Shown: positions 54,076-63,609, counted from the stretch's first letter. The stretch: 64,000 nt of DNA from Pseudomonas donghuensis (GCF_000259195.1 NZ_JH650757.1:275747-339746), one strand, 5' to 3'. Made by a program: numbers and translations. Notes: generated by a model not told the origin, from the sequence alone.

Positions 54076-55998
54076 ATGGCTCACGATGCTGATGATCCTG
54101 TAAATCCCCGGGAACGCTACGCAGCGCCGGTCATCCCGGCCGCAATGGAGCTGACGGACGATGACCTATTGGGGCATTTGGTCCGCAAGGAAGATCAGCT
54201 ACGCCCATTGGACATCAGGATCGAGGAGATCTGGGCTGATTACAGTGCCGCTCCTCCGAACGTGGATACGAAAGTTGAGTTTCTCTGGCGAAGCAATGTG
54301 GTTGAAACATTTACCTTCACTCAGCCAGTGATTCCGGAAGATGTGATCCCGGTTGTCTGCAAGATGCCCTCGGAGTACATGGCGGCGCCTGGCCCCGCCC
54401 GGGTCGAGTACCGCGTTACGGTATCGTTTAACCCGTCCACTTCTCACGCAACGCACCTGTTCATCGATAAGCAGGCGCCCAATGGCGACGAAGAAGGTAC
54501 ACCCCTGCAGTTTGACCAGGAAGTCCTGATCAGCGGCGTTACCGAGGATTATCTCAGCCGGCACGACACGGTCGATGCCCGGGTCGAGCCTTGGCCAGAT
54601 ATCAGGGGGGGCGACCTGCTGACCTACTACTGGGAAAAGTTGCCCGTTATCGATACGGATGAGCAATCACGCGAACTGCCCTATGCCGGTGAGTTGCGCA
54701 TCACCGATGTCAATGCGCCGATCATCGTGCAATACGATGCGATGCTGGTCCGTGAGAGCGGTTCAGGCCCGCATGAAGCCTACTATCGCCTGGAAGATCG
54801 AACCGGTAACCGCGGGCCAAAATCCGAGGTCCAGCCAATTGAGGTAGTGCTGGATGAATTGCCGGGCGACCTGCCTGACCCTCGGGTGCCCAGGTTCGAT
54901 ATCGATGGGCTGATTGACCTGGAAGATGCCCGCGCAGGTGTCGAGGTTCACATCGACGTCATCAGCGATGCACAGCAAGGCGATCAGGTTCAGGTCTACT
55001 GGCGTAGTTTGGCGCTTCGCCTTATCACCATTGCCGAGAACCAGCAGTGGCCTTTGAGGGCCCCGGTCAGTTGGGCAATCCTCGCGGCGGGAGGCTTTGC
55101 TGCACCTTTTGTTGATCGGGTGCACTATACCTGGCGACGTGGCGGGGCTTCGCTCACTTCTACGACCCTATGGGTGGACGTCGACCTGACGGTGGCCGGT
55201 CCGCCTCCGGGTCCAGGCCCGGTCAACCCCTTGTTGCTACCGGCTGTGGTCAAGGGCCTGACAGCCGATGATGTACTCACAGGCGCCGATGCCGGGCAGG
55301 ACGCGCGCGTCGAGATCCTTCTATACGACAACCCGCAAGACGGCCAGGTGCTGGAATTGTTCTGGGGGAGCCATCCGCAGGCGGTAGATCGCTACGAGGT
55401 GAAGGCTGAGGATGTCGGCGGGCAATTGATCGTGCTGAGCGTTCCTTGGGCGATTATCCATAGTGTCGGCAATTCACCTGCCCTGCCGATGCAGTACACC
55501 ACTTTCAACGGGGTTAACCGGCAACGGTCGCCCATTACATCCGTGCGTGTCGAGGTGCGAGTCATCGAAGGCCTGGCACCCGCCACTTTCCCAGACGCCG
55601 ATCGAAACCAGTGGATCAACTGCAGCAACGAACCGTGGCTGGGCGTGCGGGTTGAAATTCCGAAAGACTCGCAATTTCAGGTAGATGACAAAATTACCCT
55701 GCACTGGGAAGGCGACTACGGCCAGATAGGCAATAACCCTATTCCCGGGACCCAGGCAAGTTTCGAACATGTGCTGACGCGTGAGGATCTTGAGTCCGAG
55801 CAGGGTTACATCTTTACCGTGCTGCCCTACGACCCGTTGATCAAGTTGGCAGCACGGGAGGACGGGCGTGGCGGCGGGAATGTCCGTTACCGACTTGATA
55901 AGGCTGACGGAAGCGGTGCGGGCAACTCTGGATTAGCGCGCGCGCGACTCTCTGTCCTCGATCTGAGCACGGGTTTGTACTGTGATCCGGAAACTTGA
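54076..55998 (+). CDS. Large multi-domain beta-repeat protein, unknown (paralogue A)
   Basis: This 640-residue protein starts behind a strong ribosome-binding site (AAGGAGCTGTCGCC). It has no signal peptide or membrane helix and is acidic. I see about five repeats of roughly 100-130 residues, each beginning with a short Pro/Asp linker and containing a GDxVxVYW-like strand (GGDLLTYYWEKLP, GDQVQVYWRSLAL, GQVLELFWGSHPQ, DDKITLHWEGDYG) and often a later VSWAIL or VPWAII strand; an Ig-like beta-sandwich is plausible. The gene at 56188 is a clear paralogue: compare WPLRAPVSWAIL with WPLPFTAPWAVI, and VAGPPPGPGPVNP with LIGPPNPDEPEPVNP. No characterised family is recognised. Confidence 0.85.
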   Translation: MAHDADDPVNPRERYAAPVIPAAMELTDDDLLGHLVRKEDQLRPLDIRIEEIWADYSAAPPNVDTKVEFLWRSNVVETFTFTQPVIPEDVIPVVCKMPSEYMAAPGPARVEYRVTVSFNPSTSHATHLFIDKQAPNGDEEGTPLQFDQEVLISGVTEDYLSRHDTVDARVEPWPDIRGGDLLTYYWEKLPVIDTDEQSRELPYAGELRITDVNAPIIVQYDAMLVRESGSGPHEAYYRLEDRTGNRGPKSEVQPIEVVLDELPGDLPDPRVPRFDIDGLIDLEDARAGVEVHIDVISDAQQGDQVQVYWRSLALRLITIAENQQWPLRAPVSWAILAAGGFAAPFVDRVHYTWRRGGASLTSTTLWVDVDLTVAGPPPGPGPVNPLLLPAVVKGLTADDVLTGADAGQDARVEILLYDNPQDGQVLELFWGSHPQAVDRYEVKAEDVGGQLIVLSVPWAIIHSVGNSPALPMQYTTFNGVNRQRSPITSVRVEVRVIEGLAPATFPDADRNQWINCSNEPWLGVRVEIPKDSQFQVDDKITLHWEGDYGQIGNNPIPGTQASFEHVLTREDLESEQGYIFTVLPYDPLIKLAAREDGRGGGNVRYRLDKADGSGAGNSGLARARLSVLDLSTGLYCDPET

Positions 55999-56020
55999 AC
56001 AGTGTTGTGCATGAGGTTTT

Positions 56021-56044
56021 GTTCAGCACGGTGAAGTGCTGAAC
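56021..56044 (+). terminator. Hairpin between the two paralogues
   Basis: GTTCAGCAC and GTGCTGAAC form a perfect 9-bp stem with a 6-base loop 23 bases after the first paralogue's stop. There is no T-run after it, so it may attenuate rather than stop transcription. Confidence 0.5.
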
Positions 56045-56187
56045 ACCCGTACTTAGGGTGACGTTCTGCTTTTAACAATGTTTGGCTTTGTTACCACTTG
56101 GCTGCTGGACGGCAGAGTGGCGGCTGGGGCCGACGGTGTGGTGCTGATGGTGTTCCAAATCTATTTATATTTTCAGGAGATACCAAG

Positions 56188-58080
56188 ATGACCAAGTTTG
56201 AAACGACAACCAATGTATCGGCCGCAAAAGCCAAAACGCGGGCCCCGAAGCCTAGAAACTTTCGAAACTTGTATAATCCGCCGGTGCCTATTAACACAGA
56301 GCCGAATATTCCCGGGGGGCAAATTAATTTACTGCGAACACCGAAAATTCCAGAAGGGCTCAAGGTGGAAATTCCGGCTTTCCCTACCGTGGGGCCGCCT
56401 ACATCGATCGATACGGTAACCGTTTATATTAACGAAAGGTCGGTTTATACCTTTGATAAACCTGTGCCCCATGCAGACTCGAACCCCACTCCCGTGACGC
56501 TACAAGACCCGGTGCTTGAGTCACACGGTGAGAAAATTGTCTATTTTGAAGTCGTCAACTCCAGAAACCCCAATAAGGGGGCTTCGCAGAGTCTTAGGGT
56601 AACAGTAGACAGGCTCAATCCGACTCATGGTGGTTTCCCGGACGCCATCATTCTTCCGCTGGATCTGGAGGATGCTACGGTGACGCCCGAGTATCTGGAA
56701 GCGCACGACAATAAGTTAGTGTTGCAGATTCCAGGCTACCTTGACCCGCAAGTGGGTGACTATTGGGCAATCCTCTTTGGCGATGAGCAGTCCCAACCCA
56801 ATAAGGGTGGGGTGGTCAGCGAAAGACCTATCATTGTAGAAATGACAAAGGACGAGCTGCTCCTTGCCGGGCCTGGCCTCAAGCGGGTGACCTATATACT
56901 GGAAGACCGGGCCGGCAATCCGACTAGCCTGGCGCACCGCCAGCAAGTGTTCGTCATCCTTGAGCCAACACCCATCGACTTGCTGGCACCCAGGGTGGAT
57001 GCTGCGCCCATTGATATTGTCGAGGCACGTGAGGGCGTACTGATTGAAGTGGATGGATATACCAATGCGCTGGCGGGTGATTTGGTGCGCGTCTACTGGA
57101 ATAATAATTATGTGGATCAGATTACTCTGCCGCCTACCCCCAATTGGCCTTTACCGTTTACCGCACCGTGGGCAGTTATCTCCAGTGGGGTCGAGGGGAC
57201 CGCGCATACGGCCCAGGTGCGCTATGAAGTCATCCGTACCAAGACCTATCCCTCCCCAGTACTGGACGTGGAAGTAGATCTGGAGTTGATTGGGCCACCT
57301 AATCCAGACGAACCCGAGCCGGTCAACCCGACGTTGGATGTGCCGCTACTGACCTCGTCGACGGATGAGCTGAATCTTTTGCGTCCAGAGGATGAAGGCC
57401 AGCCTGCCGATGTCAGTTTTGCTCTTTATGACCCTGCGCAAATGGGAGAGGTTATTCGGCTTTATTTCGGTACAGAAAGTCTGTTGGTGGCCGAATACAC
57501 AGTGAAGGACACAGACAATCCCGGTGACTCGATCCCGTTGCAAATCAGCTGGGACGATATTGTCACTGTTGGTAATGGAACAGACATTCCGCTGTTCTAC
57601 AAAATTTTTGCCAATGCCACTACCACCAATTATCAGTCGTCGGGTAGTCAGTTGGTGGATGTCAGTGCCATTCCATTGGCAGAGGTCAACGAGCCAACGT
57701 TAACCGTGAAATATCCCGGCGCTATTGCTTGCGAGGACGCGCCGTGGAATGGTGTAACTGCCAAGATTGTTGATGCTCAAAATCTTCAAGTAGGCGACAC
57801 CGTTACGGTGTACTGGATAGGTCTGGAAGGCTTTGTTGACAAGCTGCCTGTCGAATCGACGCGTTCGTCATTTTCACGGGAGGTGCTCAATCAGAACGAA
57901 ATTGATACTGGGGTAAACCTTACTATCCCGTGGGTTCCCTGCATGGAGCCGCTGCGCAGCGGATATGTCGAGTTATATTGGATTCAGGAACGTGGTGGCC
58001 AGGCTATCGGCCGTTCTCCAGTGAAATCTTACGATTACTATGGCGAACAGGGGACCGGGCTTTGCCCAGGAAGGCCATAA
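56188..58080 (+). CDS. Large multi-domain beta-repeat protein, unknown (paralogue B)
   Basis: This 630-residue protein begins at ATG 56188 with AGGAG upstream (MTKFETTTNVSAAKAKTRAP); the longer open frame from 56098 lacks such a site. It has a basic, Pro-rich N-terminal tail of about 45 residues, then repeats with GDLVRVYWNNNYV, GEVIRLYFGTESL and GDTVTVYWIGLEG, the same architecture as the preceding protein. There is no signal peptide. Codon use is visibly more AT-rich than in its neighbours, especially in the first 300 bases, hinting at separate acquisition or divergence. A strong terminator follows. Function unknown. Confidence 0.85.
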   Translation: MTKFETTTNVSAAKAKTRAPKPRNFRNLYNPPVPINTEPNIPGGQINLLRTPKIPEGLKVEIPAFPTVGPPTSIDTVTVYINERSVYTFDKPVPHADSNPTPVTLQDPVLESHGEKIVYFEVVNSRNPNKGASQSLRVTVDRLNPTHGGFPDAIILPLDLEDATVTPEYLEAHDNKLVLQIPGYLDPQVGDYWAILFGDEQSQPNKGGVVSERPIIVEMTKDELLLAGPGLKRVTYILEDRAGNPTSLAHRQQVFVILEPTPIDLLAPRVDAAPIDIVEAREGVLIEVDGYTNALAGDLVRVYWNNNYVDQITLPPTPNWPLPFTAPWAVISSGVEGTAHTAQVRYEVIRTKTYPSPVLDVEVDLELIGPPNPDEPEPVNPTLDVPLLTSSTDELNLLRPEDEGQPADVSFALYDPAQMGEVIRLYFGTESLLVAEYTVKDTDNPGDSIPLQISWDDIVTVGNGTDIPLFYKIFANATTTNYQSSGSQLVDVSAIPLAEVNEPTLTVKYPGAIACEDAPWNGVTAKIVDAQNLQVGDTVTVYWIGLEGFVDKLPVESTRSSFSREVLNQNEIDTGVNLTIPWVPCMEPLRSGYVELYWIQERGGQAIGRSPVKSYDYYGEQGTGLCPGRP

Positions 58081-58101
58081 GCTGAGTGTTTGATAACGAA
58101 T

Positions 58102-58130
58102 GAAGCCGAGCAATGCTCGGCTTCATTTTT
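58102..58130 (+). terminator. Rho-independent terminator after paralogue B
   Basis: A perfect 10-bp stem (GAAGCCGAGC and GCTCGGCTTC) with an AAT loop is followed by ATTTTT. It lies 21 bases beyond the stop at 58080. Confidence 0.92.
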
Positions 58131-58170
58131 CTATATGGGCGCGACACTGCCTGTTGATTGCGCCTACTTC

Positions 58171-58193
58171 TTATGAGGAATATTCCTACATAA
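58171..58193. promoter_or_regulatory. AT-rich palindrome resembling an RcsAB/NarL-type box
   Basis: The core AGGAATATTCCT is a perfect 12-bp palindrome, extended to TTATG/CATAA on both sides. It resembles the enteric RcsAB box (TAAGAATATTCCTA), bound by NarL/LuxR-type response regulators. It lies 107 bases upstream of the autotransporter start. The regulator in this organism is unknown. Confidence 0.5.
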
Positions 58194-58300
58194 GATTCTG
58201 TCAGAAGTTTCTATTCTGCGCTCCGAACAAACGGGGCTTGAACTAGTTGGCTCTGTTTAATCCGGAACTGAATAGTCTCAATGCTGCGGAGTAGAATCTC

Positions 58301-60565
58301 ATGACCAAGCCAAGCATCTTCAAACCCTCGGCGCTTTCGTGCGCCCTGCAGGCAGCCCTTGTCGCCCCCTTGGTGATGGCATCGGCTCAGGCCCTGGCTA
58401 TCACCAAGGTTGTCGAAAGCAACCAGACCTTTACCGCTACCTCGGGGACGCCGTCCTACAACTATCGCGTATTGGAAAATGCCACTCTGAATGTACAGGG
58501 TGCGCGTACCGAGCACATTCAAGTGCGCAAGGGCCAACTGAACATCGAAGGTGGCACCGTCACTGCCGGCGGCTCGAACAACGCTGTTGCCCTGGTGAGC
58601 AGTACCGCCCGTATCGCCAACGCACGTATCGATAGCGCCCAGGGCAACGGCCTGACGATTGGTCGATTGCTCGATGGTTCGGCAACCGGTTCTGAGGTCC
58701 AGGTCCAGAGCAGCGAAATCAACGGTGGCCGATTTGGTGCAACCCTCAGCGCCTATAGCAATCTGTCGCTCAAAGACTCGAGCCTGACCGGTGCTACGGC
58801 TGATGGTCTGTTGATGATCGGCGGCCAGGCCCAGGTGCACAACAGCGTGATCAAGGGCGCCGAGAGCGGTGTACGTTTGTCTCATGAATACTATGGCTCT
58901 GAAGCCAACGAGCAGGCCCCGACGTTGCTCCTGGACAATAGCAAAGTGATCGGGGGGACTGGAGCGGCCCTGGTGGTGGACTCTGCAACTACCGCCCGTA
59001 TCGACGTGCTCAATGGTTCGAGCCTGGAAGGCGCCAACGGCAACTTGCTTGAGCTCAAGAACGCCGGCTCGGCGGATATGCAGGTCAGCCGCAGCACCCT
59101 GGCCGGTAACATCCTGGTTGGTGAAGGCAGCACTGCAAATCTGGACTTGAGCAACGCCAGCCTGGAAGGTGACGTGATCGTCGCCGCGGGCGGCGCGGCG
59201 CAACTGAGCCTGAACGATCAATCGCTGTTCAAGGGGCGCCTGGAAAACGTCGACGCATTGGCGCTCAATGGCGACAGCACCTGGGCGCTGATTGGCGACA
59301 GCCAGGTTGAGCAGTTGAGCCTGCAGGGCGGTCATGTGCAATTCGGCGAGCCTGGCCAGTTCTATCGCCTTGACCTGGGAGAGTTGTCTGGCAACGGCAC
59401 CTTTCATATGTCGGCTGACTTCGCCACTGGCGAAGCCGACCTGCTCAATGTCAGCGGCCAGGCCAACGGTCAGCACACCCTCGCCATCAGTGCCAGTGGT
59501 CACGACCCGGCTAACGTTGAACGGATCACCGTGGTCACTACCGGCGGCGGCGACGCCGAATTTAGCCTGTTGAACGGTCCTGTAGACCTAGGTGCGTTTT
59601 CCTACGGCTTGACCAAGGAAGGCAACGACTGGCACCTGGACACTGAGAAAAAGGTCATCAGCCCAGGCACCCGTTCGGTCCTGGCGCTGTTCAATACCGC
59701 ACCAACCGTGTGGTACGGCGAGCTGTCGTCGCTGCGTACCCGCATGGGCGAGTTGCGCTACAACGAAGGTAAAAGCGGCGCCTGGGGCCGGGCTTATGGC
59801 AGCAAGTACAACGTTGCCGAGTCGTCTGGCACCGCCTACAAGCAAACCCAGCAGGGCTTTACCCTGGGTGCCGATGCCCAGGTGGGCGACAGCCAATGGC
59901 TGGTCGGTGTGCTGGCCGGTCATAGCAAGTCCGACCTGGACCTGAGCCGTGGTACCAGCGGTACGGTCGACAGCTACTACGCCGGTGCCTACACCACCTG
60001 GCTGGATCAGGACAGCGGTTACTACTTCGACGCCGTGGCCAAGGTCAACCGCTTCGACAACAAGTCCAAGGTAGCCATGAGCGACGGTAGCCAGGCCAAG
60101 GGCAACTACAAGACCAACGGTGTGGGGGCGTCGGCCGAGTTCGGTCGCCACATCAAGCTCGATGACGGCTACTTCGTTGAACCCTTCGCCCAGGTGTCGG
60201 CGGTGAGCATCCAGGGCGCGTCCTATGACCTGGACAGCGGCCTGAAGGCAGAAGGCGACCGGACCACCTCGGTGCTTGGCAAGGCCGGTGCCACGGTGGG
60301 TCGCAACTTTGATCTGGGTGAGGGCCGCTTTGCCCAGCCATACCTGCGGGCTGCGGCGGTGCATGAGTTCGCCAAGAACAACCAGGTCAAGGTCAACGAC
60401 AACGTGTTCAACAATGACCTGTCAGGCTCGCGTGCCGAGGTCGGTGCCGGTATCGCCGTGTCGCTGTCCGAGCGCCTGCAGCTGCATGCCGATATCGACT
60501 ACAGCAACGGCGACAAGATCGAGAAGCCGTTCGGTGCCAACGTCGGGGTGCGTTTCACCTGGTAA
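58301..60565 (+). CDS. Autotransporter with pertactin-like passenger
   Basis: This 754-residue type Va secretion protein has a signal peptide cleaved near residue 33 (MASAQALA-ITK), a passenger of beta-helix repeats (about 35-450, with runs such as LNVQGARTEHIQVRKGQLNI and NSVIKGAESGVRLSHEYYG) and a C-terminal beta-barrel (about 475-754; WGRAYGSKYNVAESSGTAYK) ending in the outer-membrane signal GVRFTW. The passenger has no visible protease motif, so an adhesin or biofilm role is likelier. The ribosome-binding site is GGAG. It is bounded by terminators on both sides, so it is monocistronic. Confidence 0.92.
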   Translation: MTKPSIFKPSALSCALQAALVAPLVMASAQALAITKVVESNQTFTATSGTPSYNYRVLENATLNVQGARTEHIQVRKGQLNIEGGTVTAGGSNNAVALVSSTARIANARIDSAQGNGLTIGRLLDGSATGSEVQVQSSEINGGRFGATLSAYSNLSLKDSSLTGATADGLLMIGGQAQVHNSVIKGAESGVRLSHEYYGSEANEQAPTLLLDNSKVIGGTGAALVVDSATTARIDVLNGSSLEGANGNLLELKNAGSADMQVSRSTLAGNILVGEGSTANLDLSNASLEGDVIVAAGGAAQLSLNDQSLFKGRLENVDALALNGDSTWALIGDSQVEQLSLQGGHVQFGEPGQFYRLDLGELSGNGTFHMSADFATGEADLLNVSGQANGQHTLAISASGHDPANVERITVVTTGGGDAEFSLLNGPVDLGAFSYGLTKEGNDWHLDTEKKVISPGTRSVLALFNTAPTVWYGELSSLRTRMGELRYNEGKSGAWGRAYGSKYNVAESSGTAYKQTQQGFTLGADAQVGDSQWLVGVLAGHSKSDLDLSRGTSGTVDSYYAGAYTTWLDQDSGYYFDAVAKVNRFDNKSKVAMSDGSQAKGNYKTNGVGASAEFGRHIKLDDGYFVEPFAQVSAVSIQGASYDLDSGLKAEGDRTTSVLGKAGATVGRNFDLGEGRFAQPYLRAAAVHEFAKNNQVKVNDNVFNNDLSGSRAEVGAGIAVSLSERLQLHADIDYSNGDKIEKPFGANVGVRFTW

Positions 60566-60580
60566 GCGCGTAAAGAAGAA

Positions 60581-60607
60581 GAGGAAGCCTTGGCTTCCTC
60601 TTTTTTT
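60581..60607. terminator. Terminator between autotransporter and AbrB genes
   Basis: A perfect 9-bp stem (GAGGAAGCC and GGCTTCCTC) with a 2-base apparent loop is followed by T7. The left side is purine-rich (AAGAAGAA), so it may also serve the convergent gene ending at 60611. Confidence 0.88.
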
Positions 60608-60610
60608 GTT

Positions 60611-61642
60611 TCAGTCGCAGCGTTTGTCCCAATGCCTGAACAACGGCTCGGCCAGAAACAGCACGAACAGCAAACGCATCACCTGCAGCGCCGTGACCAG
60701 CGGTACCGACAGTTGCAAGGTTTCGGCGGTCAGGCTCATTTCGGCGATGCCGCCGGGCATCATGCCCAGGGTCAACGAGCGCAAGTCGAGGTTGGTCATG
60801 ACGCTGAGCACGCAGGCGGCGATACCGGCGATCAGCATGGTCAAGGCCGTGGCGATCAAGGTGCGCCCGAGAAACGACGGCGCCCGGCGAAAGAACGCGC
60901 GGTTGAAGTGGCAGCCCAGGCCGCTGCCGATCAGCCATTGGCCGATCTGGCTGGCGCCGTCGGGCAGGGCAACCTGCAGGTTGGCGCTGACACTGGCCAC
61001 CGCCGCCACCAGCAACGGCCCGAACAGCCACGGGTTGGGTTGTTTCAAGCGCTGCCAACCCAGGGCCAGCAACACGCCCAGCGGGCAGATCACTACCAGC
61101 CAGCTCCAGTTGACGCTGCCGGTGTGGGTCAACGGCACGCCATTGCCGAGCAAAAACTTGAACAGCGCCGGCACGCACAGCACCACCGCCAGTACCCGCA
61201 AACTCTGCGCTGCCGCCACCTGGCTGAGCACCGCGCCGTTGCGGGCGCCGAGGTTGACCATCTCCCCGGAGCCGCCGGGCATGCTGGAAAAGAACGCCGT
61301 GGCGCGGTCTTCACCAGTACGGCGCAGCAACCACACCCCGACCACACTGGAGACGCTGGTGATCAGTGCCCCGCAGAAAATCAAACCGAAGTTGCTCGCC
61401 ACCTGCTCGACCACCGCCGGGGTGAAGTGCAGGCCGATACCGATGCCGATGATCCACTGCCCGCATTTGCGCCCACCGGGGATCTCGCTCAGTTGCCAGG
61501 GCGTCAGGCAACGCACCAGGATGATCGCCAGCAACGAGCCGACCATCCATGGCAGTGGCCAGCCGACCCTGCTGGCGAGGTAACCGCCAGCCAAGCCGAC
61601 CAGGCCGGTGGCCCAGTACAGTTTCAGGCGCCCATCAGACAT
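60611..61642 (-). CDS. AbrB-family (PF05145) membrane protein
   Basis: This 343-residue polytopic membrane protein consists of two similar halves, each with a GxGIGLHF-type or GSGLGCHF element (WIIGIGIGLHFTPAVVEQVA; WLIGSGLGCHFNRAFFRRAP) and a MMPGG-type turn (FFSSMPGGSGEMVNLGA; LGMMPGGIAEMSLTAE). This is the AbrB/ammonia monooxygenase-named family, often found with tripartite tricarboxylate transporters, as here. It is probably a transporter or regulator; the AMO name does not imply ammonia oxidation. ATG 61642 overlaps the tctA stop by 8 bases. Confidence 0.85.
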   Translation of the reverse strand: MSDGRLKLYWATGLVGLAGGYLASRVGWPLPWMVGSLLAIILVRCLTPWQLSEIPGGRKCGQWIIGIGIGLHFTPAVVEQVASNFGLIFCGALITSVSSVVGVWLLRRTGEDRATAFFSSMPGGSGEMVNLGARNGAVLSQVAAAQSLRVLAVVLCVPALFKFLLGNGVPLTHTGSVNWSWLVVICPLGVLLALGWQRLKQPNPWLFGPLLVAAVASVSANLQVALPDGASQIGQWLIGSGLGCHFNRAFFRRAPSFLGRTLIATALTMLIAGIAACVLSVMTNLDLRSLTLGMMPGGIAEMSLTAETLQLSVPLVTALQVMRLLFVLFLAEPLFRHWDKRCD

Positions 61643-63149
61643 CGGCCAGGGCACGGCGCTGAAGGCTGCGCTTGCGCCAGATGCGCAGCAGCGGCAGGAG
61701 CATCATGGCGATGGTCAGGCCCCACACGCTGACGCTGATGGGGCTCGACCAGAGGATGTCCAGGGCGCCGTTGGAGATCGACAGCGCACGGCGCAGGTTC
61801 TGCTCCATCAGCCCACCGAGGATGAAGCCGAGGAGGATCGGCGACAGTGGGAAGTCCAGCTTGCGCAGGATGTAGCCGAAGATGCCGATGCCGATCATCA
61901 GGAACAGGTCGAAGGTGGTGGCATGCACTGCGTACACACCGATCGCGGTGATGATCGCGATCACCGGCACCAGTGCCCAGTTCGGCACGGCGAGGATGCG
62001 GGTGAAGATGCGGATCATCGGGATGTTGAGGATCACCAGCATGATGTTGGCGATAAACAACGAGGCGATCAGGCCCCAGACGATGTCTGGCTGCTGTTCG
62101 AACAGCATTGGCCCCGGGGTGATGTTGTACAGGGTCAGGGCACCGATCATCACCGCCGTGGTGCCCGAACCCGGTACGCCGAGGGTCAGCATCGGTACCA
62201 GGGCGCCGCAGCAGGAAGCACCGATGGCGGTTTCCGGCGCCGCCAGGCCGCGTTTGTCACCCTTGCCGAAGGTGCCGCTGGCACCGGCAATGCGCTTCTC
62301 GGTCATGTAGGCCACGGCGCTGGCCAGGGTTGCGCCGGCACCGGGCAACACGCCCATGATGAAACCGAGCAGGCCGCAGCGAATGTTGACCAGGAACACC
62401 GAGGCCGCTTCCTTGAAGTTGAACAGCATGCGTCCGGTGGCTTTCACCGCTTCGTGGCCGTGATGGGTTTTTTCCAGCAGCAGGAGGATCTCGCTGATGG
62501 AGAACAGGCCCAGGACCAGCACCACGAACTGGATGCCGTCGGCGAGGTGCACGCTGTCACCGGTAAAACGGTACACGCCGCTGTTGGCGTCGATGCCGAC
62601 GCTGGAGAGAAACAGCCCGATCAGCGCCGCGATGAAGGTCTTCAACGGCCGGTCACCGGCCATGCCGCCGAGGCAGACAATGGCGAACACCATCAGCACG
62701 AAATATTCCGCCGGGCCAAAGGCGATCGCCCATTTCGCCAATAGCGGTGCGAACAGCACCATGCCACAGGTAGCGATTAAGGCGCCGATGAACGAGCTCC
62801 AGGCCGACAGCGACAGCGCCACTCCGGCCAGGCCCTGGCGGGCCATGGGGTAGCCGTCGAGGGTGGTCATTACCGTCGAGGCTTCACCGGGGATGTTGAG
62901 CAGGATCGAGCTGATCCGCCCACCGTATTCGCAGCCCAGGTACACCGCTGCCAGCAGGATCAGCGCCGACTCCGGCGGCAGGCCGAGGGCAAAGGCAATC
63001 GGGATCAGCAGCGCCACGCCGTTGATCGGGCCCAGGCCCGGCAACAGGCCGACCACGGTGCCGATCAGTGTGCCGGTGAGGGCAGTAACCAGGTTGTAGG
63101 GGCTCAGGGCGACGCCGAAGCCCTGGCCGAGATAGCCAAGCGTATCCAT
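61635..63149 (-). CDS. tctA: Tripartite tricarboxylate transporter large membrane subunit
   Basis: This 504-residue, about 12-TM subunit of a TTT carrier has the TctA motif GLLPGLGPINGVALLIPIAF and the second GVLPGAGATLASAVAYMTEK, the paired signature loops. With TctB and the periplasmic TctC it imports citrate or another carboxylate using the ion gradient. ATG 63149 (MDTLGYLGQGFGVAL) is chosen; the extension to 63194 overlaps tctB. It starts one base after the tctB stop. Confidence 0.93.
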   Translation of the reverse strand: MDTLGYLGQGFGVALSPYNLVTALTGTLIGTVVGLLPGLGPINGVALLIPIAFALGLPPESALILLAAVYLGCEYGGRISSILLNIPGEASTVMTTLDGYPMARQGLAGVALSLSAWSSFIGALIATCGMVLFAPLLAKWAIAFGPAEYFVLMVFAIVCLGGMAGDRPLKTFIAALIGLFLSSVGIDANSGVYRFTGDSVHLADGIQFVVLVLGLFSISEILLLLEKTHHGHEAVKATGRMLFNFKEAASVFLVNIRCGLLGFIMGVLPGAGATLASAVAYMTEKRIAGASGTFGKGDKRGLAAPETAIGASCCGALVPMLTLGVPGSGTTAVMIGALTLYNITPGPMLFEQQPDIVWGLIASLFIANIMLVILNIPMIRIFTRILAVPNWALVPVIAIITAIGVYAVHATTFDLFLMIGIGIFGYILRKLDFPLSPILLGFILGGLMEQNLRRALSISNGALDILWSSPISVSVWGLTIAMMLLPLLRIWRKRSLQRRALADV

Positions 63150-63150
63150 G

Positions 63151-63609
63151 TCAGTTCTCCAGAACGTCGAGCAGGCCGAGGGGCAGGGGCACATCCATCA
63201 CACGGTCGAACAGCCAGTACAGGGCGATGCTCATCAGGCCGATGATCACCACGCTGGGCAGCCAGCGTCCGCCATACAGGCGCGCCATCGGCACGCCGAT
63301 GAGGATGCTGCTGACAATGAAGCCCAGCGGCTCGAAGGTAGCGGCGAAGACCAGCAGCAAGGCGACGCAGAGGCCGATCTTGTTCAGGGTTTCGCGGTCC
63401 AGTTCGGGCTCGTCATCCTTGCGGACGATGGGCGTGGGGCGAAAGGCCAGGTACACAAGGCCCGCAGCCATCAGGCCGAGCATCAGCAAGGGATAGGCGC
63501 GTGGCCCGACCGGTTCGTAGGAAAAAGCTGCCTGGTAGGGCCAGGCCATCACTGCCAGGGCGGCGCACACCGCCAGCAAAAACAGGGCGAAGAGGCGTTG
63601 CAGGATCAT
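63151..63609 (-). CDS. tctB: Tripartite tricarboxylate transporter small membrane subunit
   Basis: This 152-residue protein has four hydrophobic segments, the size and shape of TctB: ALFLLAVCAALAVMAWPYQA at the N-terminus, then YPLLMLGLMAAGLVYLAF, then two C-terminal segments. EPVGPRAYPLLM is the conserved motif. ATG 63609 is the start. It lies between tctC (separated by a REP pair) and tctA (1-base gap). Confidence 0.9.
   Translation of the reverse strand: MILQRLFALFLLAVCAALAVMAWPYQAAFSYEPVGPRAYPLLMLGLMAAGLVYLAFRPTPIVRKDDEPELDRETLNKIGLCVALLLVFAATFEPLGFIVSSILIGVPMARLYGGRWLPSVVIIGLMSIALYWLFDRVMDVPLPLGLLDVLEN

Noticed and set aside
56098..56187. Upstream start giving a 30-residue N-terminal extension of paralogue B
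   Set aside because: There is no ribosome-binding site at 56098, while 56188 has AGGAG at proper spacing.
60611..61642. Ammonia monooxygenase activity for the AbrB-family gene
   Set aside because: The family name is a historical misannotation; the protein is purely membrane-spanning, with no metal site, and sits beside a transporter operon.
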